NCBI GenBank assembly: GCA_050700835.1 | Contig: JBOHDX010000146.1 | Location: 1 to 64,000, forward strand | DNA from: JBOHDX01 sp050700835 | GTDB lineage: Bacteria; Actinomycetota; Actinomycetes; Propionibacteriales; Nocardioidaceae | Direction of reading: 5' to 3' | DNA length: 64,000 nucleotides | Shown here: positions 9,024-16,409 of the stretch, in pieces | Layout: each line of letters begins with the position of its first letter | Numbering within the stretch: position 1 is the first letter of the stretch | Notes under the pieces: generated by a model | The model's input: the letters and a program-made list of their open reading frames with translations, nothing else | Told to the model about the DNA's origin: nothing | Database searches by the model: none | Translations under genes and position numbers: made by a program

Positions 9024-9983
9024 TCACGCCTCGGGCGGGTGCCACGGTGCCTGGCGGTGCATCCCCGCTGCCCGTCCCTTGGCGGAGATCACAAGGGCCA
9101 TCTTGCGGGACGCCTCGTCGATCATCTCGTCCCCGAGCATCGCCGATCCGAGCTTGCCGCCGGCCTCGGACGTGAACCAGTCGTACGCGTCGAGGATGTT
9201 CTCAGCGTGGTCGTAGTCCTCCTGGCGCGGGCTGAAGACCTCGTTGGCCGCGGCGACCTGGTCAGGATGCAGCACCCACTTGCCGTCGTATCCGAGAGCG
9301 GCTGCGCGGCTGGCAACTCGGGTGAAGCCGTCCACGTCGCGGATCTGCAGGTAGGGGCCGTCGATGGCCTGTAGGTCGTGCGCCCGGGCAGCCATCAGGA
9401 TCCGCATCAGGATGTAGTGGTACGCATCGCCGACGTCGTAGCCGACGGGCTGCTCCCCGACCACCAGGCTCTTCATGTTGATGCTGGCCATGAAGTCCGC
9501 AGGACCGAAGATGATCGTCTCGACGCGCGGGCTTGCGGTGGCGATCGCGTCCACGTTGATCAGGCCGAGGGCGTTCTCGATCTGAGCCTCGATCCCGATC
9601 CGACCGACGTCGAGTCCGGTCTCGGTCTCGATCTGGGTGAGCAGCAGGTCGAGGGCGACGACCTGCTCGGCAGTCTGCACCTTCGGCAGCATGATGCAGT
9701 CGAGGTTCGCTCCAGCACCCTCGACGACCTCGATCACGTCTCGGTACGTCCACTTAGTCGTCCAGTCATTGACGCGGACCACGCGGATCTTGTCTTCCCA
9801 GCCGCCCTCGTTGAGGGCAGCGATGATGTTCTTGCGGGCGTCCGGCTTCGCCAAGGGCGCCACCGCGTCCTCAATGTCGAGGAACACCTGGTCGGCCGGC
9901 AGGCCCTTGGCCTTCTCGAGGAACCGTGGGTTCGAGCCTGGGACCGCGAGACAGGAGCGTCGGGAGCGGAGCGTGTCTGCCAT
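9024..9983 (-). CDS. HpcH/HpaI (CitE-like) lyase, probable malyl-CoA/beta-methylmalyl-CoA lyase
   Basis: A 319-residue TIM-barrel C-C lyase. Landmarks are RSCLAVPGSNPRFLEKA at the N-terminus, VFLDIEDAVAP with the metal-binding acid pair, RVNDWTTKW, CIMLPKVQ, IGIEAQIENALG and GKWVLHPDQVAAANEVF. These fit the CoA-ester lyases that cleave beta-methylmalyl-CoA to propionyl-CoA and glyoxylate, or malyl-CoA. The ATG at 9983 has AGAGGTG six bases upstream. With MaoC (1401) and the dehydrogenase (6386) it completes a plausible lower half of the ethylmalonyl-CoA pathway. A citramalyl-CoA lyase role is the main alternative. Confidence 0.85.
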   Translation of the reverse strand: MADTLRSRRSCLAVPGSNPRFLEKAKGLPADQVFLDIEDAVAPLAKPDARKNIIAALNEGGWEDKIRVVRVNDWTTKWTYRDVIEVVEGAGANLDCIMLPKVQTAEQVVALDLLLTQIETETGLDVGRIGIEAQIENALGLINVDAIATASPRVETIIFGPADFMASINMKSLVVGEQPVGYDVGDAYHYILMRILMAARAHDLQAIDGPYLQIRDVDGFTRVASRAAALGYDGKWVLHPDQVAAANEVFSPRQEDYDHAENILDAYDWFTSEAGGKLGSAMLGDEMIDEASRKMALVISAKGRAAGMHRQAPWHPPEA

Positions 9984-10043
9984 GGGTCACCTCTCGGCGT
10001 GGACGGTCCCGCGAGCGTAGCGATCCGAATCCTTGCGGGTGCA

Positions 10044-10448
10044 TCAAGGGTGGCAGCGGCAGAGGCAGAACGGATGTCCCGCCGGGTCGGCGTACACCCG
10101 GTACGTTCGCGACCCCTCGGCCGGCGGCGGCGCAACCGGGTCGAGCGCAGCGCCGCCCAGCTCGGTCACTCGGTCATGCCAGCGGCTGAAGTCGGACACC
10201 GCGACGTCGAGGTGCGCCTGCTGTGGTGCGCCGTTGGGCCAGCTCGGCGGCTGGTACGACTCGACCCGCTGGAAGGCCAGCACCGGTGGCTCACCGCTGA
10301 GCTCGACCCAGCCGTCACCCTCGGCCCCGACGATCTCACGGCTCAGCAACCCTGCGTAGAAGTGCGCCAGCGCGGCAGGGTCGGCGCAGTCGAGGACCAT
10401 CGCGGCCAGCGACGCCGTCACCGGCGTCGCCGGAGTCGCCGTCGTCAT
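10044..10448 (-). CDS. VOC (glyoxalase-like) family protein
   Basis: A 134-residue single-repeat VOC protein: LAAMVLDCADPAALAHFYAG forms the first beta-alpha-beta unit and RTYRVYADPAGHPFCLC the last strands. Actinomycetes carry many such genes for thiol-dependent or metal-dependent small-molecule chemistry, and no substrate can be read off. The ATG at 10448 overlaps the stop of the small gene upstream as ATGA, so translation is coupled. The longer open frame to 10532 lies inside that gene and is not used. Confidence 0.82.
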   Translation of the reverse strand: MTTATPATPVTASLAAMVLDCADPAALAHFYAGLLSREIVGAEGDGWVELSGEPPVLAFQRVESYQPPSWPNGAPQQAHLDVAVSDFSRWHDRVTELGGAALDPVAPPPAEGSRTYRVYADPAGHPFCLCRCHP

Positions 10449-10639
10449 ACGCTGCAGCCCATCGGGTTGGTCCGCACGACAGGAGCGGGGACCGGTCGGT
10501 GCTGACCGACCGCACGGCGGACGGCAGCCCATCGCGACGGACGGACGACTCTCGACGTCCGGCGGTACTCCGGGATCTCGCGGGCAAGCTCGGCCTGGCG
10601 CTGCTCGGCGAGCTTCTCCACCAGGTACAGGTTCATCAT
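10445..10639 (-). CDS. Small basic protein of unknown function
   Basis: A 64-residue, arginine-rich protein starting MMNLYLVEKLAEQRQAELAR and continuing with RRTSRVVRPSRWAAVRRAVG. I do not recognise a family. The start is well supported: ATG at 10639 with GGAGG seven bases upstream, and the stop overlaps the VOC start. It resembles the short, helix-then-arginine proteins often found downstream of actinobacterial promoters. It is the first gene of a two-gene unit divergent from the CGNR regulator. Confidence 0.7.
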   Translation of the reverse strand: MMNLYLVEKLAEQRQAELAREIPEYRRTSRVVRPSRWAAVRRAVGQHRPVPAPVVRTNPMGCSV

Positions 10640-10726
10640 CGTGGTGCCTCCGTAGTTGTAACCGGTGTAATCAGTATGACAGTTACACCACCTGAAGGCA
10701 ACCACCAATGAGCGTACACTGGTTAC
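10640..10726. promoter_or_regulatory. Divergent promoter region with paired operator-like sites
   Basis: Minus strand: TTGCCT (10701-10696), 17-bp spacer, CATACT (10678-10673). Plus strand: CTGAAG (10692-10697), 17-bp spacer, TACACT (10715-10720), putting the start of transcription on the ATG at 10727. GTAACCGGTGTA at 10658-10669 and TACACTGGTTAC at 10715-10726 are near-perfect inverse copies placed symmetrically around the two -35 elements, and a third partial copy GGTGTAACTG is at 10689-10680. They are good candidates for binding sites of the CGNR protein. Confidence 0.6.
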
Positions 10727-11209
10727 ATGGGTGATCGTCGCAACGACCCGGCCGACCTGCTGGTGTCCTTCCTGAACACGGTGGACATGGAGCTGGGCAC
10801 GGACCGTCTGGACGGCTTGGCGGGCTATCGCGACTGGCTCGGTGAGCAGCCCGAGCTAGCCGACACGTCGGCGACCCGCGGCGGCCTCGCCCAAGCCCGT
10901 CGGCTCCGTGCCGCCCTGCGGGCGCTGGCCTCGGGTGAACCCGCGCCCGAGCCCGTCCGCGTGCGGCTCGACATGACGTTCGGCGGCCGGGAGGCGGCCC
11001 TCAGTGCGCACGATCCGTGCGGGAGGCTGGCCGCAGCCGCGGCCAAGCTGGCCATCGAGGGAACGTTGGAACGCGTGAAGATCTGCCCGGCTGACGGCTG
11101 CCGGGTCGCGTTCTACGACACGTCCCGCAACCACTCGAGGCAGTGGTGCTCGATGGAGGTCTGCGGGAACCGCTCCAAGGTGCGCGCCCACCGGGTACGC
11201 GCGCAGTGA
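10727..11209 (+). CDS. CGNR zinc-finger domain protein, probable transcriptional regulator
   Basis: A 160-residue protein with the N-terminal ABATE-type domain (LLVSFLNTVDMELG, then GLAQARRLRAALRALASG) and a C-terminal CGNR zinc finger in which CPADGC, WCSMEVCGNRSKVR supplies four cysteines. Proteins of this type are predicted DNA-binding regulators; few have been studied. The ATG is preceded by a -10 element but no ribosome binding site, so the mRNA is probably leaderless. It faces the small-protein/VOC unit across paired inverted sites, the usual setting of an autoregulated repressor or activator. Confidence 0.85.
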   Translation: MGDRRNDPADLLVSFLNTVDMELGTDRLDGLAGYRDWLGEQPELADTSATRGGLAQARRLRAALRALASGEPAPEPVRVRLDMTFGGREAALSAHDPCGRLAAAAAKLAIEGTLERVKICPADGCRVAFYDTSRNHSRQWCSMEVCGNRSKVRAHRVRAQ

Positions 11210-11256
11210 CCGTCGGCGAATCGCCCGGAAACGGCGTCCGCTGCCTGTCAGCACGG

Positions 11257-11280
11257 CGCTCCCTCGCGAGGCGGGGAGCG
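11257..11280. terminator. Stem-loop between convergent genes
   Basis: CGCTCCC (11257-11263) can pair with GGGAGCG (11274-11280) across a 10-base loop in the gap between the CGNR stop (11209) and the EamA stop (11285). There is no T-run, so this is a probable bidirectional stem rather than a textbook intrinsic terminator. Confidence 0.4.
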
Positions 11281-11284
11281 TGGT

Positions 11285-12175
11285 TCAGTCGACAGGCCCT
11301 ACCCGGGTTCCGTGTTCGGGCACCCATCGGGCGAGCACCACGGCCAGTCCGATCAGAACGAGCGCGAGTCCTGCGTACAGACCTGCCGGCGGTGTCTGGC
11401 GCAGGAAGGCGGCCGCCAGCAACGAGGCACCGGGGACCTCGAGCAGGAGGATCAGCGACACGACCGTCGGACTGAGGACGGCCAGCAGGTGGTTGAACAC
11501 GGAGTGCCCGAGCAACTGGGCCGCAATGGTCACTCCGCCGATGGCGAGCCAGCTGCCGGATGAGAAGCCGACGATCGGCTGCCGCCCGACCACGCACGTG
11601 AGCAGCAGAAGAACCGCACACGTGCCGTAGCAGAACGTCGTGTACGTCGTCGTGGACATCGTCGCCCGGGCCACGCTCCCCACCCGCGTGTAGACGGCAG
11701 CGAAGAGTCCGCCGGAGAAGGCAAGCAGGTCACCGCCGAGGGCGCGGCCAGACACGGTCACGTCGACGCCGGACACCACGAGGACACCGCCGAAGGCAAT
11801 CGCCATGCCCACCAGCACGGCGCGGTTCGCGGGTTCGCCGCGCAGCCGACCCAGCAGCACCACCCAGCCGACCTGCGTGCAGACCAGGGCGGTCGCGGAT
11901 GCGACCGAGGTCAGCTTCAACGCCGTCACCCAGGTCGCGAAGTGCGCCGCCAGCATCATGCCGGCCAGCATCGTCAGGCGTACCTCGCGCCGGCTCAGGT
12001 GAGCGATCTCCTGCCGTCGGGCCACCCCGGCCACCGGCGCGAGCGCCGCCGCGGCCAAGGCGTTGCGCCACCAGGCGATCGCGAGGGCCGGCGCGTGCGT
12101 CCCGGCCATCAGCGGCCCTGAGGACGAGACGCCGAGCACCCCGACGAGCGCGAGGAGGGCGGTCACGGACGCCAT
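11285..12175 (-). CDS. EamA/DMT-family permease
   Basis: A 296-residue membrane protein with about ten hydrophobic helices in two similar halves, the layout of the drug/metabolite transporter superfamily. Examples are ASVTALLALVGVLGVSSSGP, LTSVASATALVCTQVGWVVLLGRL and LLAVLSPTVVSLILLLEVPGA. Members carry metabolites or amino acids across the cytoplasmic membrane; the substrate is unknown. The frame is open to 12304 but the ATG at 12175 starts at the first helix, and the extension would run into the divergent gene at 12225. Confidence 0.85.
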   Translation of the reverse strand: MASVTALLALVGVLGVSSSGPLMAGTHAPALAIAWWRNALAAAALAPVAGVARRQEIAHLSRREVRLTMLAGMMLAAHFATWVTALKLTSVASATALVCTQVGWVVLLGRLRGEPANRAVLVGMAIAFGGVLVVSGVDVTVSGRALGGDLLAFSGGLFAAVYTRVGSVARATMSTTTYTTFCYGTCAVLLLLTCVVGRQPIVGFSSGSWLAIGGVTIAAQLLGHSVFNHLLAVLSPTVVSLILLLEVPGASLLAAAFLRQTPPAGLYAGLALVLIGLAVVLARWVPEHGTRVGPVD

Positions 12176-12224
12176 TGTGCCGTTGGGTCGGCCGCCACAT
12201 CGCACCGTGTGCGAGGCTGCACGG

Positions 12225-12779
12225 GTGAGCACGTCCGAACCAGCGACACCGGGCGCGGGATCGTTGAGCGAGTACGACTCGGCCCTGATCGAGGAGCTGG
12301 CCAAGAAGTCGTGGGTGAGCTGGGTGAGGTACGGCGAGCCGCCGCACTCCTACCCGGTCTGGCACTCCTGGGTGGACGGGGCCGTCTGTGTCGTCGGCAA
12401 CGGGTTCGAGCAGCCGCTGCCCGGAATCGACGCCGCGGCCGACGTCGAGGTGGACCTGCGCAGCAAGGCCACGCGCTATCTCGTCGCGACGATCCGCGCG
12501 GCTGTGCAGCGGATCGGGCCGGACAGCGCGACGTGGGACATCGTCACGACGGCGCTGGTCGCGGGCCGGCTGAACCTCGTGGACCCGGCCACCGCGCCAC
12601 AGCGTTGGGCGGACGAGTGCGTGGTGGTACGTCTCACCCCGACGGCTGTGCTGGCGGAGGGCGACACGTTGCCGGACGACCTGGCGGCAGCCGTCCCGCT
12701 CCCGACACCGGCGACAACAGTGGCCGGCGTACCCAAGATCCTGCATCGCAGGCAGACTCAGCGCCGCCGCCTGTCCTGA
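12225..12779 (+). CDS. Hypothetical protein, possibly a split-barrel (PPOX-like) fold
   Basis: A 184-residue soluble protein starting at GTG 12225 with GAGG about nine bases upstream, divergent from the EamA gene. The central part (SYPVWHSWVDGAVCVVGNGFEQPLPGI, followed by DVEVDLRSKATRYLVA and a strand ADECVVVRLTP) is rich in short strands, reminiscent of the flavin-binding split barrel of pyridoxamine-oxidase-like proteins. I cannot confirm cofactor residues and give no function. The C-terminus is short and basic. Confidence 0.65.
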   Translation: MSTSEPATPGAGSLSEYDSALIEELAKKSWVSWVRYGEPPHSYPVWHSWVDGAVCVVGNGFEQPLPGIDAAADVEVDLRSKATRYLVATIRAAVQRIGPDSATWDIVTTALVAGRLNLVDPATAPQRWADECVVVRLTPTAVLAEGDTLPDDLAAAVPLPTPATTVAGVPKILHRRQTQRRRLS

Positions 12780-12815
12780 CGAGGGTCACCCCGACCAGGG
12801 CCGCTGGATCGGTCG

Positions 12816-12898
12816 GCCACTTCCCACGGTGACTTGTCACTTCTCATGGGATGCACCCCATGAGAAGTGCCGACGTACCACGAGAACGTGGTAAACCG
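12816..12898. repeat. 83-bp two-hairpin dispersed element, copy 1
   Basis: The element contains a perfect 13-bp stem (CACTTCTCATGGG at 12838-12850 with CCCATGAGAAGTG at 12857-12869, 6-base loop) followed by a 7-bp stem TACCACG-AGAA-CGTGGTA (12876-12893). Copy 2 at 32267-32349 has the same length and differs at 7 positions, all in the left half. It lies in the gap before the MgtE-N/CBS gene; the longer open frame starting at 12867 is an artefact of reading through it. Confidence 0.8.
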
Positions 12899-12959
12899 GC
12901 GAGCGCGGAAGCCGGCGATGGGGGTGGCCAGCACCTCGCGAACGGTAACCTTTCCGCCC

Positions 12960-14258
12960 GTGAGCTTGAGTGGTGCACCGACGAGGGTCTATGTGGCGAG
13001 GCTGGCCGGTCTCGTCGTCTACGACCCCGTCGGCGACCAGGTCGGCAAGGTGCGTGACGTGGTCGCGGCCGTACGCACGGCGCAGCAGAACCCACGGGTG
13101 CTCGGGCTCGTCGTCGAGGTGCTGGGCCGGCGGCGGGTGTTCCTGCCGATGACGCGGGTGACCTCGGTGGACGCAGGCCAGGTCATCACCACCGGTGTGC
13201 TCAACATGCGTCGGTTCGAGCAGCGCCCAACCGAGACGCTCGTGGTGGGGCAGCTCTTCGACCGGACCGTCACCGTGGACGACGACCCGCCGGTCACCGG
13301 CGTGGTGTTCGACGTGGCGATGGAGCAGCAGCGGACCCGCGACTGGATCATTGTGAAGGTCGCGGTCCGTGAGACGTCCAAACGGCTGCGCCGCCGCGGC
13401 CAGTCGCATGTCGTCGACTGGCGCGACGTGACCGGCCTGACCGAGGAGGAGACAGGTCAGGGCGCCACCAATCTGCTCGCGACGTTCGACGAGATGCGGG
13501 CCGTCGACCTGGCCAACGCCCTGCTCGACCTTCCCAGCAAGCGGCGCGGCGAGATCGCTGCCGCGCTCGACGACCGGCGCCTCGCCGACGTCCTCGAAGA
13601 GCTCCCCGAGGACGAGCAGGTGGAGATCCTGAGCCAGCTCGACACCGAGCGTGCCGCCGACGTGCTCGAGGAGATGTCGCCCGACGACGCGGCGGACCTG
13701 ATCGCCGAGCTGCCCCCGGAGACCGCCGAGCAGCTGCTGCTGCTGATGGAGCCCGACGAGGCCGAGGACGTGCGCCGGTTGCTCACCTACGAGGAGCGGA
13801 CGGCTGGTGGCCTGATGACCACCGAGCCGATCATCCTGTCCCCCGACGCCACCCTCGCCGACGCGCTCGCCCGGGTCCGGCACCCCGAGCTGAGTCCGTC
13901 GCTGGCCGCCATGGTCTATGTCTGCCGGCCGCCACTGGAGACCCCGACCGGCAGGTTCCTGGGCGGCGCGCACTTCCAAAGACTGCTGCGGGAGCCCCCG
14001 TCCACGCTGGTGAGCGCGGTCATCGACAGCGACATCGAGGCGCTGCGGCCCGAGAGCACGCTCGAAGCGGTCGCCGAGCACCTGGCGGCCTACAACCTCG
14101 TCTCCAGCGCGGTCGTCGACGAGAACGGTCACCTGGTCGGAGCCGTCACGGTGGACGACGTGCTCGACCACATGCTGCCCGACGGGTGGCGCGACCGTGA
14201 CCCGGACCAGGCGATCCACCAGCCTCAGCAGCCACACCAGTCGGTCGGGGGGCGGTGA
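12960..14258 (+). CDS. MgtE N-terminal domain/CBS domain protein
   Basis: A 432-residue cytosolic protein. Residues 1-150 hold two PRC-barrel-like segments (YVARLAGLVVYDPVGDQVGKVRD and the repeat at residues 90-120). Residues 170-290 are the helical MgtE N-domain (ANALLDLPSKRRGEIAAALD, LLLLMEPDEAEDVRRLL), and the C-terminal third has paired CBS motifs (TTEPIILSPDATLADALARV, LVSSAVVDENGHLVGAVTVD). The membrane channel domain of true MgtE is absent, so this looks like a regulatory or sensor relative. The GTG at 12960 begins at the conserved strand; no clear ribosome site. It overlaps the DUF1003 gene by four bases (GTGA), and a similar gene stands near mrp in M. tuberculosis (Rv1232c, from memory). 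Confidence 0.85.
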   Translation: MSLSGAPTRVYVARLAGLVVYDPVGDQVGKVRDVVAAVRTAQQNPRVLGLVVEVLGRRRVFLPMTRVTSVDAGQVITTGVLNMRRFEQRPTETLVVGQLFDRTVTVDDDPPVTGVVFDVAMEQQRTRDWIIVKVAVRETSKRLRRRGQSHVVDWRDVTGLTEEETGQGATNLLATFDEMRAVDLANALLDLPSKRRGEIAAALDDRRLADVLEELPEDEQVEILSQLDTERAADVLEEMSPDDAADLIAELPPETAEQLLLLMEPDEAEDVRRLLTYEERTAGGLMTTEPIILSPDATLADALARVRHPELSPSLAAMVYVCRPPLETPTGRFLGGAHFQRLLREPPSTLVSAVIDSDIEALRPESTLEAVAEHLAAYNLVSSAVVDENGHLVGAVTVDDVLDHMLPDGWRDRDPDQAIHQPQQPHQSVGGR

Positions 14259-14779
14259 GCATGGCTGCGGAGCGCAAGGCACGCCTCGACGTGCCCCGAG
14301 ACAGCCGCCGGCCGCTGGTACCCCGCCCGGCCGTCGACGCGGACACGTTCGGCAAGTTCGCCGAGGGGTTCGCGCGGTTCATGGGCACCGCGAGGTTCCT
14401 GGCGTACATGACGGTCTTCGTGATCGTGTGGATCACCCTCAACCTGGTGGGGATCTATGGCCTCAAGTGGGACAAGTACCCGTTCATCTTGTTGAACCTG
14501 TTCTTCTCCACCCAGGCGTCGTACGCCGCGCCCCTCATCCTGCTGGCACAGAACCGCCAAGAGGCACGCGACCGGGTGATCGTGGAGAACGACCGGGCCG
14601 CCAACACCCGTGCCCATGCGGACATGGAGTACCTCGCCCGCGAGATCGCCAGCCTTCGGATGGGACTCGGGGAGGTCGCGACGCGGGACTTCCTGCGTTC
14701 CGAGTTGCGTGGGCTGCTCGCGGACCTGGAGGAGACGGCCGGCGGCCCCGAGTCCGAGAACGACCCGCGCTCCGCGTGA
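14255..14779 (+). CDS. DUF1003 membrane protein
   Basis: A 174-residue protein with two transmembrane helices (ARFLAYMTVFVIVWITLNLV and YPFILLNLFFSTQASYAAPL) and the diagnostic DUF1003 run LAQNRQEARDRVIVENDRAAN, followed by a charged coiled-coil-like tail. Function is unestablished. The GTG at 14255 overlaps the upstream stop; an ATG at 14261 is the alternative. The tight junction and the pairing seen in other actinomycetes suggest that it works with the MgtE-N/CBS protein. Confidence 0.88.
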   Translation: MSMAAERKARLDVPRDSRRPLVPRPAVDADTFGKFAEGFARFMGTARFLAYMTVFVIVWITLNLVGIYGLKWDKYPFILLNLFFSTQASYAAPLILLAQNRQEARDRVIVENDRAANTRAHADMEYLAREIASLRMGLGEVATRDFLRSELRGLLADLEETAGGPESENDPRSA

Positions 14780-14806
14780 CCGCCGGCACGTACGTATCCT
14801 GGGCAC

Positions 14807-15979
14807 ATGCCTGACACGCCGGTTGACACGGCCCTCCCGACCCGCGACGACGTCAACGCCGCTCTCGCTCGGGTGAACGATCCCGAGATCAAGCGCCCGA
14901 TCACCGATCTGGGCATGGTCGACGACGTCGTTATCGGGCCGGACGGTCACGTGGACGTCCGGATCCTGCTAACCGTGTCGGGGTGCCCCATGCGCGACAC
15001 GCTGACCCGCGAGGTGACCGCCGCGGTGGAGGGTGTGGCCGGAGTCCGCGACGTCGCCGTCGACCTCGGCGTGATGACCGCGGAGCAGCGTCAGGGCCTG
15101 CAGCAGAGCCTGCGCGGTGGCCGGACGGAGCGAGAGATCCCATTCGCTCAAGCCGGGTCGCTGACGAAGGTGATGGCGATCGCGTCCGGCAAGGGCGGCG
15201 TCGGCAAGTCGTCGGTGACGGTCAACCTCGCCACCGCGATGGCGGCCAAGGGCCTCAAGGTCGGCATCGTCGACGCGGACGTCTACGGCCACTCCGTGCC
15301 CGCGATGCTCGGTGTCGGCGACTCACGACCCACCCAGGTCGAGGACATGATCATGCCGGTCCCCGTCGGCGACCTGCAGGTGATCAGCATCGGCATGTTG
15401 AAGCCCCGACGGGACCAGGTGGTCGCCTGGCGTGGACCGATGCTCGATCGCGCCCTGATCCAGATGCTCTCCGACGTCTACTGGGGCGACCTCGACGTAC
15501 TCCTGCTGGACCTTCCGCCCGGCACCGGGGACATCGCGATCAGCCTGGGTCAGCACTTGCCGCACGCCGAGGTGGTCGTGGTCACCACCCCGCAGGAAGC
15601 CGCCGCCGAGGTCGCCGAGCGGGCCGGCACGATGGCGTCGATGATGCACCAGCGGGTGTCCGGTGTCGTGGAGAACATGTCGTTCCTCGTCTGCCCGCAC
15701 TGCGGTCCCGAGCACCGGATCGAGGTGTTCGGCTCCGGTGGCGCGGACCGGGTCGCCGCGACACTCAGCCAGCGGTTCGGCTACGACGTGCCCGTGCTGG
15801 GGCGGGTGCCGCTCGACGAGCTGCTGCGCGCGGGCGGGGACGCGGGTGTCCCGATCGTCACCGGTTCCCCGGACAGCGAAGCGGCCCGCGAGCTGGCTCG
15901 GATCGCCGACACCTTGACGTCCAGATCGCGCGGCCTGGCCGGCATGCAGCTTGGGCTGACTCCGACCAGCAAGCTCTGA
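14807..15979 (+). CDS. mrp: Mrp/ApbC-type iron-sulfur cluster carrier ATPase
   Basis: A 390-residue cytosolic P-loop ATPase. Residues 12-90 are a MIP18 (DUF59) domain with VSGCPMRDTL. The deviant Walker A motif SGKGGVGKSS starts near residue 126, and SFLVCPHCG near residue 295 supplies the CxxC that binds a bridging [4Fe-4S] cluster between two subunits. It loads clusters onto apoproteins. It begins 27 bp after the DUF1003 stop. The order MgtE-N, mrp, tatB, htrA, sigE matches the mycobacterial locus as I remember it. Confidence 0.93.
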   Translation: MPDTPVDTALPTRDDVNAALARVNDPEIKRPITDLGMVDDVVIGPDGHVDVRILLTVSGCPMRDTLTREVTAAVEGVAGVRDVAVDLGVMTAEQRQGLQQSLRGGRTEREIPFAQAGSLTKVMAIASGKGGVGKSSVTVNLATAMAAKGLKVGIVDADVYGHSVPAMLGVGDSRPTQVEDMIMPVPVGDLQVISIGMLKPRRDQVVAWRGPMLDRALIQMLSDVYWGDLDVLLLDLPPGTGDIAISLGQHLPHAEVVVVTTPQEAAAEVAERAGTMASMMHQRVSGVVENMSFLVCPHCGPEHRIEVFGSGGADRVAATLSQRFGYDVPVLGRVPLDELLRAGGDAGVPIVTGSPDSEAARELARIADTLTSRSRGLAGMQLGLTPTSKL

Positions 15980-16036
15980 GCCGCGCCTACACTGGCACTG
16001 CAGGAGCGCTCGCACACCACCGCCTCCAGGAGTGTC

Positions 16037-16369
16037 ATGTTCGGGATGGGCTGGCCCGAGATCATGGTGGTGCTGATCGTCGCCGTCCTGGTGTTCGGCC
16101 CCGACAAGCTTCCCGATCTGGCCAAGCAGGCCGGCCGGTTCGTGCGCACCGCCCGGCAGATGATGGACAACGCCAAGTCCGACCTCGCCCGCGAGATGGG
16201 CGACGACTTCGCCGGGCTGAAGGACCTGAACCTGCGTAACCTCGACCCGCGGGAGGCGGTCCGCCGGCACGTGATCGACGCAATGACGGCGGAGCCGGAC
16301 GAGGTGAGGCCGGGGCAGCGGCCCCTGCCGTACGGCGATCTCCCGCCCTACGACGCGGACGCCACCTGA
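16037..16369 (+). CDS. tatB: Sec-independent translocase protein TatB
   Basis: A 110-residue protein with the Tat hallmark: a short N-terminal helix (WPEIMVVLIVAVLVFGPDKLP) with the FGP hinge, then a long amphipathic, charged helix (DLAKQAGRFVRTARQMMDNA). Length and the charged tail fit TatB rather than TatA, as does its position convergent with htrA. TatB recognises twin-arginine signal peptides with TatC; a candidate client, the binding protein at 52461, lies in this window. A GGAG lies about eight bases upstream of the ATG. Confidence 0.92.
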   Translation: MFGMGWPEIMVVLIVAVLVFGPDKLPDLAKQAGRFVRTARQMMDNAKSDLAREMGDDFAGLKDLNLRNLDPREAVRRHVIDAMTAEPDEVRPGQRPLPYGDLPPYDADAT

Positions 16370-16409
16370 CCGAGCCCGGGTGCGCAGCGATCCCGCCATG
16401 GCGACGGCG

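Noticed and set aside
12867..12959. N-terminal extension of the MgtE-N/CBS protein
   Set aside because: It translates the right half of the 83-bp element; the family N-terminus begins at GTG 12960.
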